Assembly: GCF_031846645.1 (NCBI RefSeq)
Contig: NZ_JAVRHN010000007.1
Span: forward strand, 62,001 to 126,000
Length of the DNA: 64,000 nt
DNA from: Autumnicola psychrophila
Lineage (GTDB): Bacteria; Bacteroidota; Bacteroidia; Flavobacteriales; Flavobacteriaceae
Direction of reading: 5' to 3'
The notes below the pieces were generated by a model that saw nothing but the letters and a program-made list of their open reading frames with translations, made no database searches and was not told where the DNA came from. Made by a program: the position numbers and the translations under genes. Positions within the stretch are counted from its first letter, which is position 1, and every line of letters begins with the position of its first letter. Positions 25,975-33,526 of the stretch are shown here, piece after piece.

Positions 25975-26056
25975 TGGGGAGAGCAGGATTCGAACCTGCG
26001 AAGTTAAAAACAGCAGATTTACAGTCTGCCCTCGTTGGCCGCTTGAGTATCTCCCC
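25975..26056 (-). tRNA. tRNA-Tyr(GUA)
   Basis: 82 nt, class II with a long variable arm. Acceptor GGGGAGA/TCTCCCC, anticodon arm GCAGA-CTGTAAA-TCTGC with anticodon GTA, T-arm GTTCGAA. It is 67 bp upstream of tRNA-Gly and has no degenerate 3' duplicate. Confidence 0.95.
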
Positions 26057-26367
26057 AATTTAATTTTTCAATATTTCATAGAACCAAAGTCGGTTTACGA
26101 CTCAGCTTTATGACGGTAATTTGCGGCTGCAAATAAATGCAAATTTACACTACCATCCAAAGCATTTGATCAAAATTTTTCAGAACTTTTTTCAGGTTAT
26201 TTATAATCAGTCTCTTAAAAAGAAATCTATAAACAAGCTTGCAAAATTTCAGAGCCGATTGAGGGACTCTCTTCGACTTCGCTCAGGATATACTTCTCAC
26301 CCCTCTTTTGCTTTACAGAACATCGTTCTTTCAGGCAACTTCCTTCGCGTTAACTTCAAAATTTCAG
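26057..26367. other. Gene-free interval between tRNA-Tyr and tRNA-Thr
   Basis: 311 bp. It holds the degenerate tRNA-Thr end at 26251-26305 and a near-repeat of TGCAAATTT/GCTGCAAATAAATG words around 26125-26145. An open frame through it (26121-26402) runs into the tRNA and is not a gene. Confidence 0.5.
26251..26305 (-). repeat. Degenerate duplicate of tRNA-Thr(UGU) 3' end plus shared tail (copy C)
   Basis: Plus strand AGAGCCGATTGAGGGACT repeats the intact end at 26366 with one change, and homology reaches back through AAAATTTC (26243), offset 115 bp. It continues as CTTCGACTTCGCTCAGGA then TACTTCTCACCCCT. Confidence 0.75.
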
Positions 26368-26441
26368 AGCCGATGGAGGGACTCGAACCCACGACCTGCT
26401 GATTACAAATCAGCTGCTCTAGCCAGCTGAGCTACATCGGC
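26368..26441 (-). tRNA. tRNA-Thr(UGU), second copy
   Basis: Identical over all 74 nt to the tRNA-Thr at 3269-3342; anticodon TGT. First gene of the tRNA-tuf cluster, about 100 bp downstream of hpf. Confidence 0.95.
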
Positions 26442-26540
26442 CTTTTCTCTATTTTCTTCAATAAAAAAGCCCGCTATTTCTAACGGACTGCAAATGTAAT
26501 TAAATAATTTATTTCTCAAAACATTTAAATAAAAAAATAT

Positions 26541-26843
26541 TTAAACATGAGCGCTCATTTTCTCCTTTCGCTTAATGAGTTGTCGTTGCAGGGAACTCAA
26601 ACATTCATCTACACATTCTTCAAATTTCCTACAGGTCTTTTTCACCATTATATCACCCCCGGGAATACTCAGTAAAATTTCAGTAATTTTATTCTCCTTG
26701 CCACTTGTGTTCTGAACCTTCAGATAAACATCTGCAAACACAATTTTATCATAGTAATTTTCAAGCTTATCCAATTTTTTTTGGATAAAATCTACCAGTT
26801 TCTGATCAGCATTAAAGTTGACGGATTGCACATTTACTTTCAT
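26541..26843 (-). CDS. hpf: Ribosome hibernation-promoting factor / RaiA family
   Basis: 100 residues, the short form lacking the C-terminal dimerisation domain of long HPF. It binds the decoding region of idle 30S subunits in stationary phase. The fold starts MKVNVQSVNFNADQKLVDFI and shows the basic helix LQRQLIKRKEKM that contacts rRNA. It lies 33 bp downstream of xerC; rpsU-xerC-hpf is a common order in Flavobacteriia. Confidence 0.93.
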   Translation of the reverse strand: MKVNVQSVNFNADQKLVDFIQKKLDKLENYYDKIVFADVYLKVQNTSGKENKITEILLSIPGGDIMVKKTCRKFEECVDECLSSLQRQLIKRKEKMSAHV

Positions 26844-26876
26844 CTCCTATAAAATTTAAGTTAAACATTAATTGGT

Positions 26877-27767
26877 TTAATCTTTTTTGTTCCTGGGATG
26901 AGCCAATTGATGCACCTTAGATAACTCTGCAATATTATTATGAGTATAAATCTGAGTCGAAGCAAGGCTCGAATGACCCAAAAGTTCTTTTACAGCATTA
27001 AGATTAGCACCCTGATTCAATAGATGAGTAGCAAAGGAATGCCGCAGAATATGCGGGCTCCTCTTTAACTTACCAGAGACCTTACTAAAATAATTATTAA
27101 TGAGTCGATAAACAAAACTTTCATAAAGTTTCTTCCCCCTATTTGTCAATAAAAGATAATTAACTCCGGCAGCCCCCGCCACTGACCTTCTTTTCTCCAG
27201 GTAAATTTCTATAGTCACCAGAACAGATGGCAATAAAGGCAAATATCGCTCTTTATTTCTCTTACCAAAAACCTTCAGCATTCGACTTCTAAGATCAACG
27301 TCATCCAGCCTCAGTTCTATCAGTTCATTGCGTCTAATCCCTGTAGAGTAAAGAAGCTCCACTATTAATTTATCACGGATACTACTAAAATCATCAGCAC
27401 CAACAGCATCCAGAACATTCTCCACCTCTAATTCTGAAAACGGAACTTGAACCTTTCCACCTGTCTTTAAAGCTCTATGCATTGCCAGGGGAGAAAATTC
27501 AATTTGTTTTGTTTTAAGCAAAAACCTGTAGTAAGCTTTTAAGGAAGATATTTTACGATTAATACTACGGTTGGAAATCCCACTATCGACCAGCTGCACA
27601 ATCCAGCTTCGTATTTCCTGATAGCTTACACCAGAGATATCCTCTTCTTCATATTCTGCAAGAACAAATTCTGAAAATAACTCCAGATCCTTTTTATAAG
27701 CCTTTACAGTGTGAGCCGAAAAATTCTTTTCAAGCTGAAGGTAATCGAAAAACTGGGGATAGGACAT
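26877..27767 (-). CDS. xerC: Tyrosine recombinase XerC
   Basis: 296 residues from ATG 27767 (MSYPQFFDYLQLEKNFSAHT). It resolves chromosome dimers at dif together with a XerD partner. The N-terminal SAM-like domain and the catalytic domain with the R-H-x-x-R-H-Y set are present: Arg in STGIRRNEL, HILRHSFATHLLNQG, LLGHSSLASTQIYTH with the Tyr nucleophile. The frame extends to 27788, but a promoter -7 box lies at 27786-27793, so transcription would start inside the extension. There is no adjacent mobile element; the neighbours rpsU and hpf are core genes, so it is the housekeeping enzyme. Confidence 0.92.
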   Translation of the reverse strand: MSYPQFFDYLQLEKNFSAHTVKAYKKDLELFSEFVLAEYEEEDISGVSYQEIRSWIVQLVDSGISNRSINRKISSLKAYYRFLLKTKQIEFSPLAMHRALKTGGKVQVPFSELEVENVLDAVGADDFSSIRDKLIVELLYSTGIRRNELIELRLDDVDLRSRMLKVFGKRNKERYLPLLPSVLVTIEIYLEKRRSVAGAAGVNYLLLTNRGKKLYESFVYRLINNYFSKVSGKLKRSPHILRHSFATHLLNQGANLNAVKELLGHSSLASTQIYTHNNIAELSKVHQLAHPRNKKD

Positions 27768-27785
27768 AAAAAAACTGTTGGTAAA

Positions 27786-27793
27786 CAAAGTTA
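27786..27793 (-). promoter_or_regulatory. Promoter -7 box of xerC
   Basis: Minus-strand TAACTTTG, an exact TAnnTTTG match. The start site would fall near 27782 and the leader would be about 15 nt, which decides for the ATG at 27767. No good -33 was seen. Confidence 0.5.
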
Positions 27794-27915
27794 TAAAACT
27801 TTAATTTACCAACAGTTAATATATTCATACCAAAGAAGCAGGACTTCAAAGGCTTTTAATCATTCCTTTCCAAGAGAAAGAAAATCGAGATAATTTCTGT
27901 AAAAAAGAAGTTACT

Positions 27916-28110
27916 CTAGATCTCTTCCTGATCTCTTAGATGCTGAATATATTCAGCTTTTTGGATTTGAGCCCTACGTTCTACTGACGGCTTTGTGAAA
28001 TGTTGACGGCTTCTCAACTGACGCATTGTTCCGGTTTTATCAAACTTTCTCTTAAAACGCTTCAGCGCTCTATCAATATTTTCTCCGTCTTTTACTGGTA
28101 TTATTAACAT
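27916..28110 (-). CDS. rpsU: 30S ribosomal protein S21 (bS21)
   Basis: 64 residues (MLIIPVKDGENIDRALKRFK...RDQEEI), the small basic helical protein at the 30S platform next to the 16S rRNA 3' end. In Flavobacteriia the anti-Shine-Dalgarno is held by bS21, bS18 and bS6, so most mRNAs do not use it. This gene is an exception: AAAGGAGGTGAC (28125-28114) stands three bases before the ATG. That is the expected layout for autoregulation, since ribosomes lacking bS21 expose the anti-SD and would favour this mRNA. Confidence 0.97.
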   Translation of the reverse strand: MLIIPVKDGENIDRALKRFKRKFDKTGTMRQLRSRQHFTKPSVERRAQIQKAEYIQHLRDQEEI

Positions 28111-28113
28111 AGT

Positions 28114-28125
28114 GTCACCTCCTTT
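28114..28125 (-). promoter_or_regulatory. Strong Shine-Dalgarno of rpsU
   Basis: Minus-strand AAAGGAGGTGAC, complementary over its length to the usual 16S tail (CCUCC core), with optimal spacing to the ATG at 28110. It stands out because no other gene inspected in the window has a comparable site. Confidence 0.85.
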
Positions 28126-28147
28126 CTTTAAAAATTATTTAAGGCTG

Positions 28148-28178
28148 CAAATATAGATCATTTATACAAACCCGCAAT
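28148..28178 (-). promoter_or_regulatory. Promoter of rpsU (-33/-7)
   Basis: Minus strand: ATTG (28178-28175), 19 bp, TATATTTG (28155-28148). The -7 box is exact; the -33 has one mismatch. The leader would be about 34 nt, long enough to hold the Shine-Dalgarno. Confidence 0.6.
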
Positions 28179-28257
28179 TATATTTTGTTTTATTTTCAGT
28201 CTTCTTCCTTAAATATTATAAATGTAGAATTGAAAATTCCAACTGAAAGTGTCCTAA

Positions 28258-28670
28258 AAAATCCTCCACGAGCTACTGGAGGTCGAAAATTGTCATTTTA
28301 GAGCACTCTTTTATATAGTGATTCTAAAAGACCTCATATTGAATGCCCAATTTCAAATTTTAAATAAAAAAACTATTCCACAGCCACTTAGAGGGCACTT
28401 CAGGTCGAAAATTGTTATTTTAGAGCGCTCTCTTTAGTAAAAAGATTCCAAAAAACCTTGTACAGAATTCTGAATTTCAAATCGTAAATAAAAAACCATT
28501 CCACAGCCACTTAGAGGACACCTCAGGGCGAAAATTGTTATTTTAGAGCGCTCTCTTTAGTAAAAGATTACAAAAAACCTTGTACAGAATTCTGAATTTC
28601 AAATCGTAGATAAAAAAACTATTACAGTACGACTTAAGGGCTACTGCAGGTCGAAAATGGCAATTTTCAT
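28258..28670. repeat. Tandem array, about 122 bp unit, four copies, each with the dispersed motif
   Basis: Units begin near 28258, 28381, 28504 and 28625 (the last partial). Shared words: CAGCCACTTAGAGG, GGTCGAAAATTGTTATTTTA, GAGCGCTCTCTTTAGTAA, CTTGTACAGAATTCTGAATT, TCAAATCGTAAATAAAAAA. Units 2 and 3 are nearly identical; 1 and 4 are diverged. Each unit carries one copy of the GGTCGAWAATTG motif (28280, 28402, 28526, 28649). No reading frame is conserved. It lies between the acyl-CoA dehydrogenase 3' repeats and the rpsU promoter. Confidence 0.85.
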
Positions 28671-28727
28671 GCCCGTTCATTCTCCAAACTACGAGTTACA
28701 AGCCTTCCTTTTGTTTGGCTCCCAGAA

Positions 28728-28890
28728 TGTACTCCATCTTATCGATTATCATTTTTAGCAATAATTTCAAAATGTATTTTTTGCTAAAATAATTCTCAGA
28801 AGCTATTTCGTGGCGGGTTTGTACTCCTTCTTATCGATTATCATTTTAGCAATAATTTCAAAAAGTATTTTTGCTAAAATAATTCTCAGA
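28728..28890. repeat. Two extra tandem copies of the acyl-CoA dehydrogenase gene's 3' end
   Basis: A 90 bp unit (28801-28890), preceded by a diverged copy (28728-28800), repeats the sequence that begins at 28891 and includes the last codons of the acyl-CoA dehydrogenase gene. On the minus strand each unit still reads IAKMIIDKKEYKPATK then a stop. The copy nearest the gene is almost identical to it. Confidence 0.85.
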
Positions 28891-28892
28891 AG

Positions 28893-30077
28893 CTATTTCG
28901 TGGCGGGTTTGTACTCCTTCTTATCGATTATCATTTTAGCAATAATTTCTCTCAAAATTTCAGAGGTGCCGCCGCCTATTGGACCCAATCTGCTATCCCG
29001 GTAAAGCCTGGCAAGAGGATAATCTTCCATATAACCATATCCTCCAAGCATCTGCAATGATTCGTAAATTACTTTATCTGCAATCTTTGTAGATAATAAT
29101 TTAGACATACTAGCCTCTTTTACAACATACTGTCCCTGCCCCAGTCTTTTGGCTATTGAATAATTAAATTCTCTACACATTTCAACTTCGCTGGCCATTT
29201 CTGCCATTGTGTGTCTTAAAGCCTGGAATTTATCAATGGTTCTTCCAAAAGCCTCTCTTTCCGACATGTAATTTATAGCATAATCTAAAGCATATTGAGC
29301 ACGGGCATGAGCATTAACACCCATAATCAGTCGCTCCATGGCAAAATGCTGCATAATGTAAGAAAAACCGTTATCCTTTTCCCCCATTAAGTTGGCTTCC
29401 GGTACCTCGACATTATCAAAAGCCAATTCTGCTGTATCAGAAGCGCGCCAGCCCAGCTTGTTAAGTTTAGTTGCTGATATCCCGGGAGTATCACGATCTA
29501 TTATAAAAATGCTCATCCCTTTATTCCCCTTCTCCGGACTTGTCTTAGCGGCCACTACCAGATAATCTGAATAAACTCCATTAGTAATAAAGGTTTTGGA
29601 GCCATTGATAACATAATTGGCTCCTTTCTTTACCGCGGTTGTTTTCATACCGGCCACATCAGATCCTCCAAAGGGTTCTGTAATACAAAGACAACCAATT
29701 TTGTCCCCCTCAATACTTGCAGTCAGATATTTCTCCTTTATCTCTTTGCTCCCTTCAGCATTAACATGTGTCATAGCTAAATAAGCATGTGCCCACATTG
29801 CCGCAGCGAATCCTCCCGAATCTATTTTCTGTAATTCTTCAAGAAAAATAACTGTATAAAAAATATCCAGATTAAGCCCCCCATATTCTTCCGGCTGGTT
29901 AAGACCAAAATAGCCCATTTCACCAAATTTCTTCCAGATAAACCTTTCAATAGTACCTGATTCTTCCCACTTTTCTATATGCGGAACAACTTCCTTTTGA
30001 AGAAAGTCCTGAAAACTTTTTCTAAAAAGTTCATGTTCCTCTGTAAAATACATGTTATTCATATTCATCTTTTTCAT
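28893..30077 (-). CDS. Acyl-CoA dehydrogenase
   Basis: 394 residues, full length. An FAD-dependent soluble enzyme that oxidises acyl-CoA to enoyl-CoA in fatty-acid or branched-chain amino-acid breakdown. Domains in order: N-terminal helical (residues about 10-125), beta (CITEPFGGSDVAGMKTTAVK, 130-225), C-terminal helical. The usual YEGTSEI catalytic Glu motif is replaced by IGGGTSEI; as in long-chain and isovaleryl enzymes, the base may be the Glu in FAMERLIMGVNA. Substrate not assignable. The last 18 codons lie in a unit that is repeated twice more downstream. The start could also be one of the Met codons a few residues later. Confidence 0.92.
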   Translation of the reverse strand: MKKMNMNNMYFTEEHELFRKSFQDFLQKEVVPHIEKWEESGTIERFIWKKFGEMGYFGLNQPEEYGGLNLDIFYTVIFLEELQKIDSGGFAAAMWAHAYLAMTHVNAEGSKEIKEKYLTASIEGDKIGCLCITEPFGGSDVAGMKTTAVKKGANYVINGSKTFITNGVYSDYLVVAAKTSPEKGNKGMSIFIIDRDTPGISATKLNKLGWRASDTAELAFDNVEVPEANLMGEKDNGFSYIMQHFAMERLIMGVNAHARAQYALDYAINYMSEREAFGRTIDKFQALRHTMAEMASEVEMCREFNYSIAKRLGQGQYVVKEASMSKLLSTKIADKVIYESLQMLGGYGYMEDYPLARLYRDSRLGPIGGGTSEILREIIAKMIIDKKEYKPATK

Positions 30078-30156
30078 AGCCTTAGCCCTAAAAATTTCGG
30101 ACTAAATATCCTTATTCCTAATAAGCTGTGTACTTCAGGTTTAGTATTAACAAAAA

Positions 30157-31020
30157 CTAATCCAGGGTCAAATATAATTTAATCCTGTCAATTTTATCTG
30201 ATGGAAAACTTTCTATTTTGGATAACTCTTCAAAAGATGTTATTCCTTCGTGTAGCTGGCGATAACTGACAATTTCCCTTGCCAATTCATAATTAAAGTA
30301 TGGAATTTCGGATAGTTCTATAACCTTTACTATATTAATATTCTGCTGTTTAAATTCAGGAAAGTTAATTACTTTATACTCCAGAAGAAGGTTTTCTCGT
30401 GCTTCATAGTTTAAACCATAGACATCCTTTAACTGAATGTCACCCATAAAACCTCCAATTTTGTTCCGAAAATTCACGATACGGGCAGCCAGCACCTCTC
30501 CTATACCATTCACCTTCATTAGTTCTTCTGCCGAAGCTGAATTAAGGTCTTTTTTTGCAATATCCCTTTTCTCTACGGAAGCAATGCCGGAAGGATTTTT
30601 CGCCTGTACCCACGCTGGAAATCTAAAATAAGGAGAAATGTTTTCCAGCAAAGAATCTGAAACATTAGTTATCTTCTGAAAATCTTCAGTTGAATTTACC
30701 CATTTTCCTGATTCACGGAAACGTAACAACCGGTCAATTTCATCAGGTGACATTCCAAGGGTATAACCTTTATAGTCGGTTATATAATTCGGGTTAAACG
30801 GAAATATTCTAACGGTATCATTCAGGGATCTCACTAATTTTATTGAATCCAATCTCTTCTGATATACTCTTATTTCTTCCGAAGAAAGAGGCGCCTCTTC
30901 AGTATTAGAAGAAAATTTAACAGTATAGTACATTATCTGAAGAAGGATAATTATACACACCAAAAGAAAAATCCCATTTTGCTGACTTCTATTGAAAACA
31001 AAATGGGATTTAAAATTCAT
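30157..31020 (-). CDS. Helix-hairpin-helix protein, ComEA-like
   Basis: 287 residues. One N-terminal membrane anchor (GIFLLVCIIILLQIMYYTV, about 16-34) leaves the rest outside the cytoplasm. Several HhH units follow, most clearly LNSASAEELMKVNGIGEVLAARIVNF near residues 155-180, and further copies (LSEIPYFNYELAREIVSY, FEELSKIESFPSDKIDRI). ComEA-type repeats bind DNA without sequence preference during uptake. No other competence gene is near, so a DNA-uptake role is an inference; general DNA binding at the surface is an alternative. Confidence 0.8.
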   Translation of the reverse strand: MNFKSHFVFNRSQQNGIFLLVCIIILLQIMYYTVKFSSNTEEAPLSSEEIRVYQKRLDSIKLVRSLNDTVRIFPFNPNYITDYKGYTLGMSPDEIDRLLRFRESGKWVNSTEDFQKITNVSDSLLENISPYFRFPAWVQAKNPSGIASVEKRDIAKKDLNSASAEELMKVNGIGEVLAARIVNFRNKIGGFMGDIQLKDVYGLNYEARENLLLEYKVINFPEFKQQNINIVKVIELSEIPYFNYELAREIVSYRQLHEGITSFEELSKIESFPSDKIDRIKLYLTLD

Positions 31021-31034
31021 TATAACATAAAAGC

Positions 31035-33113
31035 TTAGACAGTCTTAGGTTTTCCATCTTTAGTGAAAAGCTCTCCTGCCTTTAATTTCCTGAAGTATTC
31101 TTTCAAGTCTGTACGTACTTCACCAGACATTATATATAACCCTATAATATTAGGAAAAGACATTGCAAGAATCATCATATCTGAAAAGTTAAGGACAGCT
31201 CCCAAACTTACTGAAGCTCCAAGAACCACAAATACAAGAAAAAGAAGTTTATAAACCAGCTCGGTTTTTTTACTTTTTCCAAATAAATACGTCCAGGACC
31301 TCATCCCATAGTATGACCATGAAATCATGGTTGAAAAAGCAAAAAGAAATACTGCCAAAGAAAGTACATAAGGAAACCAGGAAATTACACTTGCAAAAGC
31401 TTCAGATGTAAGCTGCGCTCCTCCTATTCCCTCTACCTCGTGCATTCCGGTAAAAATAAGTACCAACGCCGTTAATGTACAAACCACAACGGTATCTATA
31501 AAAGGTTCCAGCAAGGCAACAAAACCTTCGGACGGCGGATTATTGGTTTTAGCAGTACTATGCGCAATAGCAGCAGAACCAACACCAGCCTCGTTAGAGA
31601 ATGCAGCTCTTTGGAAACCTACTATCATAACTCCAATAACACCACCTTTTAAAGCAGATGGGCTAAAAGCACCATCAAAAATGGCGCTGAATGCAGGGCC
31701 AATATTTTCAATATTAATTCCAATCACAATTAAAGCTCCCAACACGTAAACACCGGCCATAAAGGGTACAACTTTACCCGTTACATTGGCGATACTTTTA
31801 ATACCCCCAATAATTACCACCCCTACAAGCATAGCAACTACAATCCCAAACCAGAATCCATTTCCGGCAAGCCAGGAAAACTGACCTTCAAGAATTTCAA
31901 AAGACTGGTTTGCCTGGAACATGTTTCCGCCTCCAAAGGAAGCACCAATCCCCAGAATTGCAAAAAATCCTGCGAGGAACTTCCCGAGACCTCTCATGTT
32001 GCGCTTTTCCAGTCCATATCGCAGGTAATTCATAGGACCTCCAAAAATTCTTCCTTCCGAATTGATAAAGCGGTATTTTACACCAAGAGTACACTCTACA
32101 AATTTCGAAGACATTCCTAACAAACCTGCAATTATCATCCAAAATGTCGCTCCGGCACCACCCAATGATACCGCTACCGCAACACCTGCTATATTCCCAA
32201 GACCGACAGTAGCTGAAACCGCTGTTGTTAAGGCCTGGAAATGGGTAATACTTCCCGGAGCATCGGGATCATCATATTTCCCCCTGGCAAGTTCCAGAGC
32301 ATGTTTAAATCCGCGGAAATTGATGAAGCCCATTCTTATAGTAAAGAAAGCTGCTCCAAAAATAAGCCAAACCACAATAAAAGGAATGTCATTGGATTGA
32401 GGATCACCATTAGGGTGAGTCAGGATAACCGGCTCATCATATTCTATTTCTGCTAAATAATGCGCTCCTGTTTCTATTAGATCCTGAGTATTCTCATAAT
32501 CATAGATAACATTTCCTTCCTTTACTAAATATTTTAGATCCCCACTGGCCTCAGCATAAACATTTGTATCCCCTTCTTTTGAGGAAGTTACTACAGCAAT
32601 TTGATCACCATTATTAACATGTTCACCTTCATCTATCAGCCATTCTTTCAGGATGTATTTATTTTCAATGTTAGGCGTCCAACCTGGTGTGGCCACTTTT
32701 TTTACATCAGAGTAAACAATAGGATCATAAATTCCAATCGCAGAAAACGGATCCCAAAAAAGGATTTCCGTCATCTTATTTACAATTGGCACGAAAGTAC
32801 CATTAAAATGTTCTGTTATCGCTTCAGCCTCTACACTGTAGTTTACAGTTCTTGTGTTATTATTACTATCCGTAATTACAATTTTATAAGGAATTCCTTC
32901 CACAAGTCCCTCGGCGCGATTAGACTCCAGGGGCGTACCACGATTAGACCACTTGTAGGTATAGGGAGGAGTTCCTCCTGTTACGTCAAGAGCAATAAAA
33001 CCGTCGTTAATAATATTTGTGGGATTTCCAATTTCGGCATCTACTTCAAGTTCCTGAGCAAATCCTGATAATAGTGGCAATAGAAGAATGAACGAAAGTA
33101 AGTACTTTCTCAT
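31035..33113 (-). CDS. AGCS-family sodium:amino-acid symporter with secreted N-terminal SprB-like and biotinyl/lipoyl-like domains
   Basis: 692 residues against about 450 for the family. A signal peptide (MRKYLLSFILLLPLLSGFAQ) is followed by a SprB-like repeat (about 41-90, ALDVTGGTPPYTYKWSN) and a segment that looks like a biotinyl/lipoyl hammerhead fold (about 146-205: YILKEWLIDEGEHVNNGDQI, NVYAEASGDLKYL). A complete AGCS transporter follows from about 243 (GKYDDPDAPGSITHFQALTT, RAAFSNEAGVGSAAIAHSTA). The frame is continuous, so the fusion looks genuine. Membrane insertion after a secreted front half puts about 220 residues in the periplasm. Substrate presumably alanine or glycine; the role of the front half is unknown. 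Confidence 0.88.
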   Translation of the reverse strand: MRKYLLSFILLLPLLSGFAQELEVDAEIGNPTNIINDGFIALDVTGGTPPYTYKWSNRGTPLESNRAEGLVEGIPYKIVITDSNNNTRTVNYSVEAEAITEHFNGTFVPIVNKMTEILFWDPFSAIGIYDPIVYSDVKKVATPGWTPNIENKYILKEWLIDEGEHVNNGDQIAVVTSSKEGDTNVYAEASGDLKYLVKEGNVIYDYENTQDLIETGAHYLAEIEYDEPVILTHPNGDPQSNDIPFIVVWLIFGAAFFTIRMGFINFRGFKHALELARGKYDDPDAPGSITHFQALTTAVSATVGLGNIAGVAVAVSLGGAGATFWMIIAGLLGMSSKFVECTLGVKYRFINSEGRIFGGPMNYLRYGLEKRNMRGLGKFLAGFFAILGIGASFGGGNMFQANQSFEILEGQFSWLAGNGFWFGIVVAMLVGVVIIGGIKSIANVTGKVVPFMAGVYVLGALIVIGINIENIGPAFSAIFDGAFSPSALKGGVIGVMIVGFQRAAFSNEAGVGSAAIAHSTAKTNNPPSEGFVALLEPFIDTVVVCTLTALVLIFTGMHEVEGIGGAQLTSEAFASVISWFPYVLSLAVFLFAFSTMISWSYYGMRSWTYLFGKSKKTELVYKLLFLVFVVLGASVSLGAVLNFSDMMILAMSFPNIIGLYIMSGEVRTDLKEYFRKLKAGELFTKDGKPKTV

Positions 33114-33273
33114 ATAGTCAATAAGGGTTTAGATAGTTATTTTTTTTCCGCGAAGCAAGATGCTAAAAAATTAACCCTTTTCAAATTATTACAAGTTAAA
33201 TTCCAAAATTACTGTTAATTTAAATTCCTTAAAATCCCTGTCTTGCCGGGGCTTTTTCATTTAACTTTAGAAG

Positions 33274-33504
33274 CTACAAATCAAAAACAGAGGTGCGTTT
33301 GGTATATACCAGATCCTTGAGCCTTAGCCAAAAAGCCAGGGTGAGATAAAAAACGAACCCAATCCCCACAGTAAAGAAGGACGCGTAAATAAAAAAAAGT
33401 CTTACGCTTTTTGCTCGCATACCTAATTTATCGGCAAGACGGGAAGAAACATAAAAACCATGTCTCTCGAAAAAATAGCGTATTTTATAAACAATGCTGC
33501 GCAT
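33274..33504 (-). CDS. PspC domain membrane protein
   Basis: 76 residues. It matches the short PspC domain (VSSRLADKLGMRAKSVRLFF) with one strong membrane span (IYASFFTVGIGFVFYLTLAFWL). PspC-type proteins sense or respond to envelope stress, but this short flavobacterial form is not characterised. It lies 22 bp downstream of the DUF2851 gene, so the two are likely one transcript. Confidence 0.8.
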   Translation of the reverse strand: MRSIVYKIRYFFERHGFYVSSRLADKLGMRAKSVRLFFIYASFFTVGIGFVFYLTLAFWLRLKDLVYTKRTSVFDL

Positions 33505-33526
33505 GAAGCAAAAATAAAATTTATTT

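Noticed and set aside
26121..26402. Open frame of 93 residues between tRNA genes
   Set aside because: It runs through the tRNA-Thr gene and a degenerate tRNA repeat; composition is not protein-like.
26877..27767. Tyrosine recombinase as part of a mobile element using the nearby tRNA genes
   Set aside because: It matches housekeeping XerC and stands between rpsU and hpf, a conserved core order; no cargo or att pair flanks it.
28258..28890. CRISPR-like look of the two tandem arrays
   Set aside because: Units are 90-122 bp and contiguous, with no unique spacers between short repeats, and no cas gene is present.
28810..29004. 64-residue frame with an internal duplication
   Set aside because: It is the antisense reading of the 90 bp tandem repeat and of the acyl-CoA dehydrogenase 3' end.
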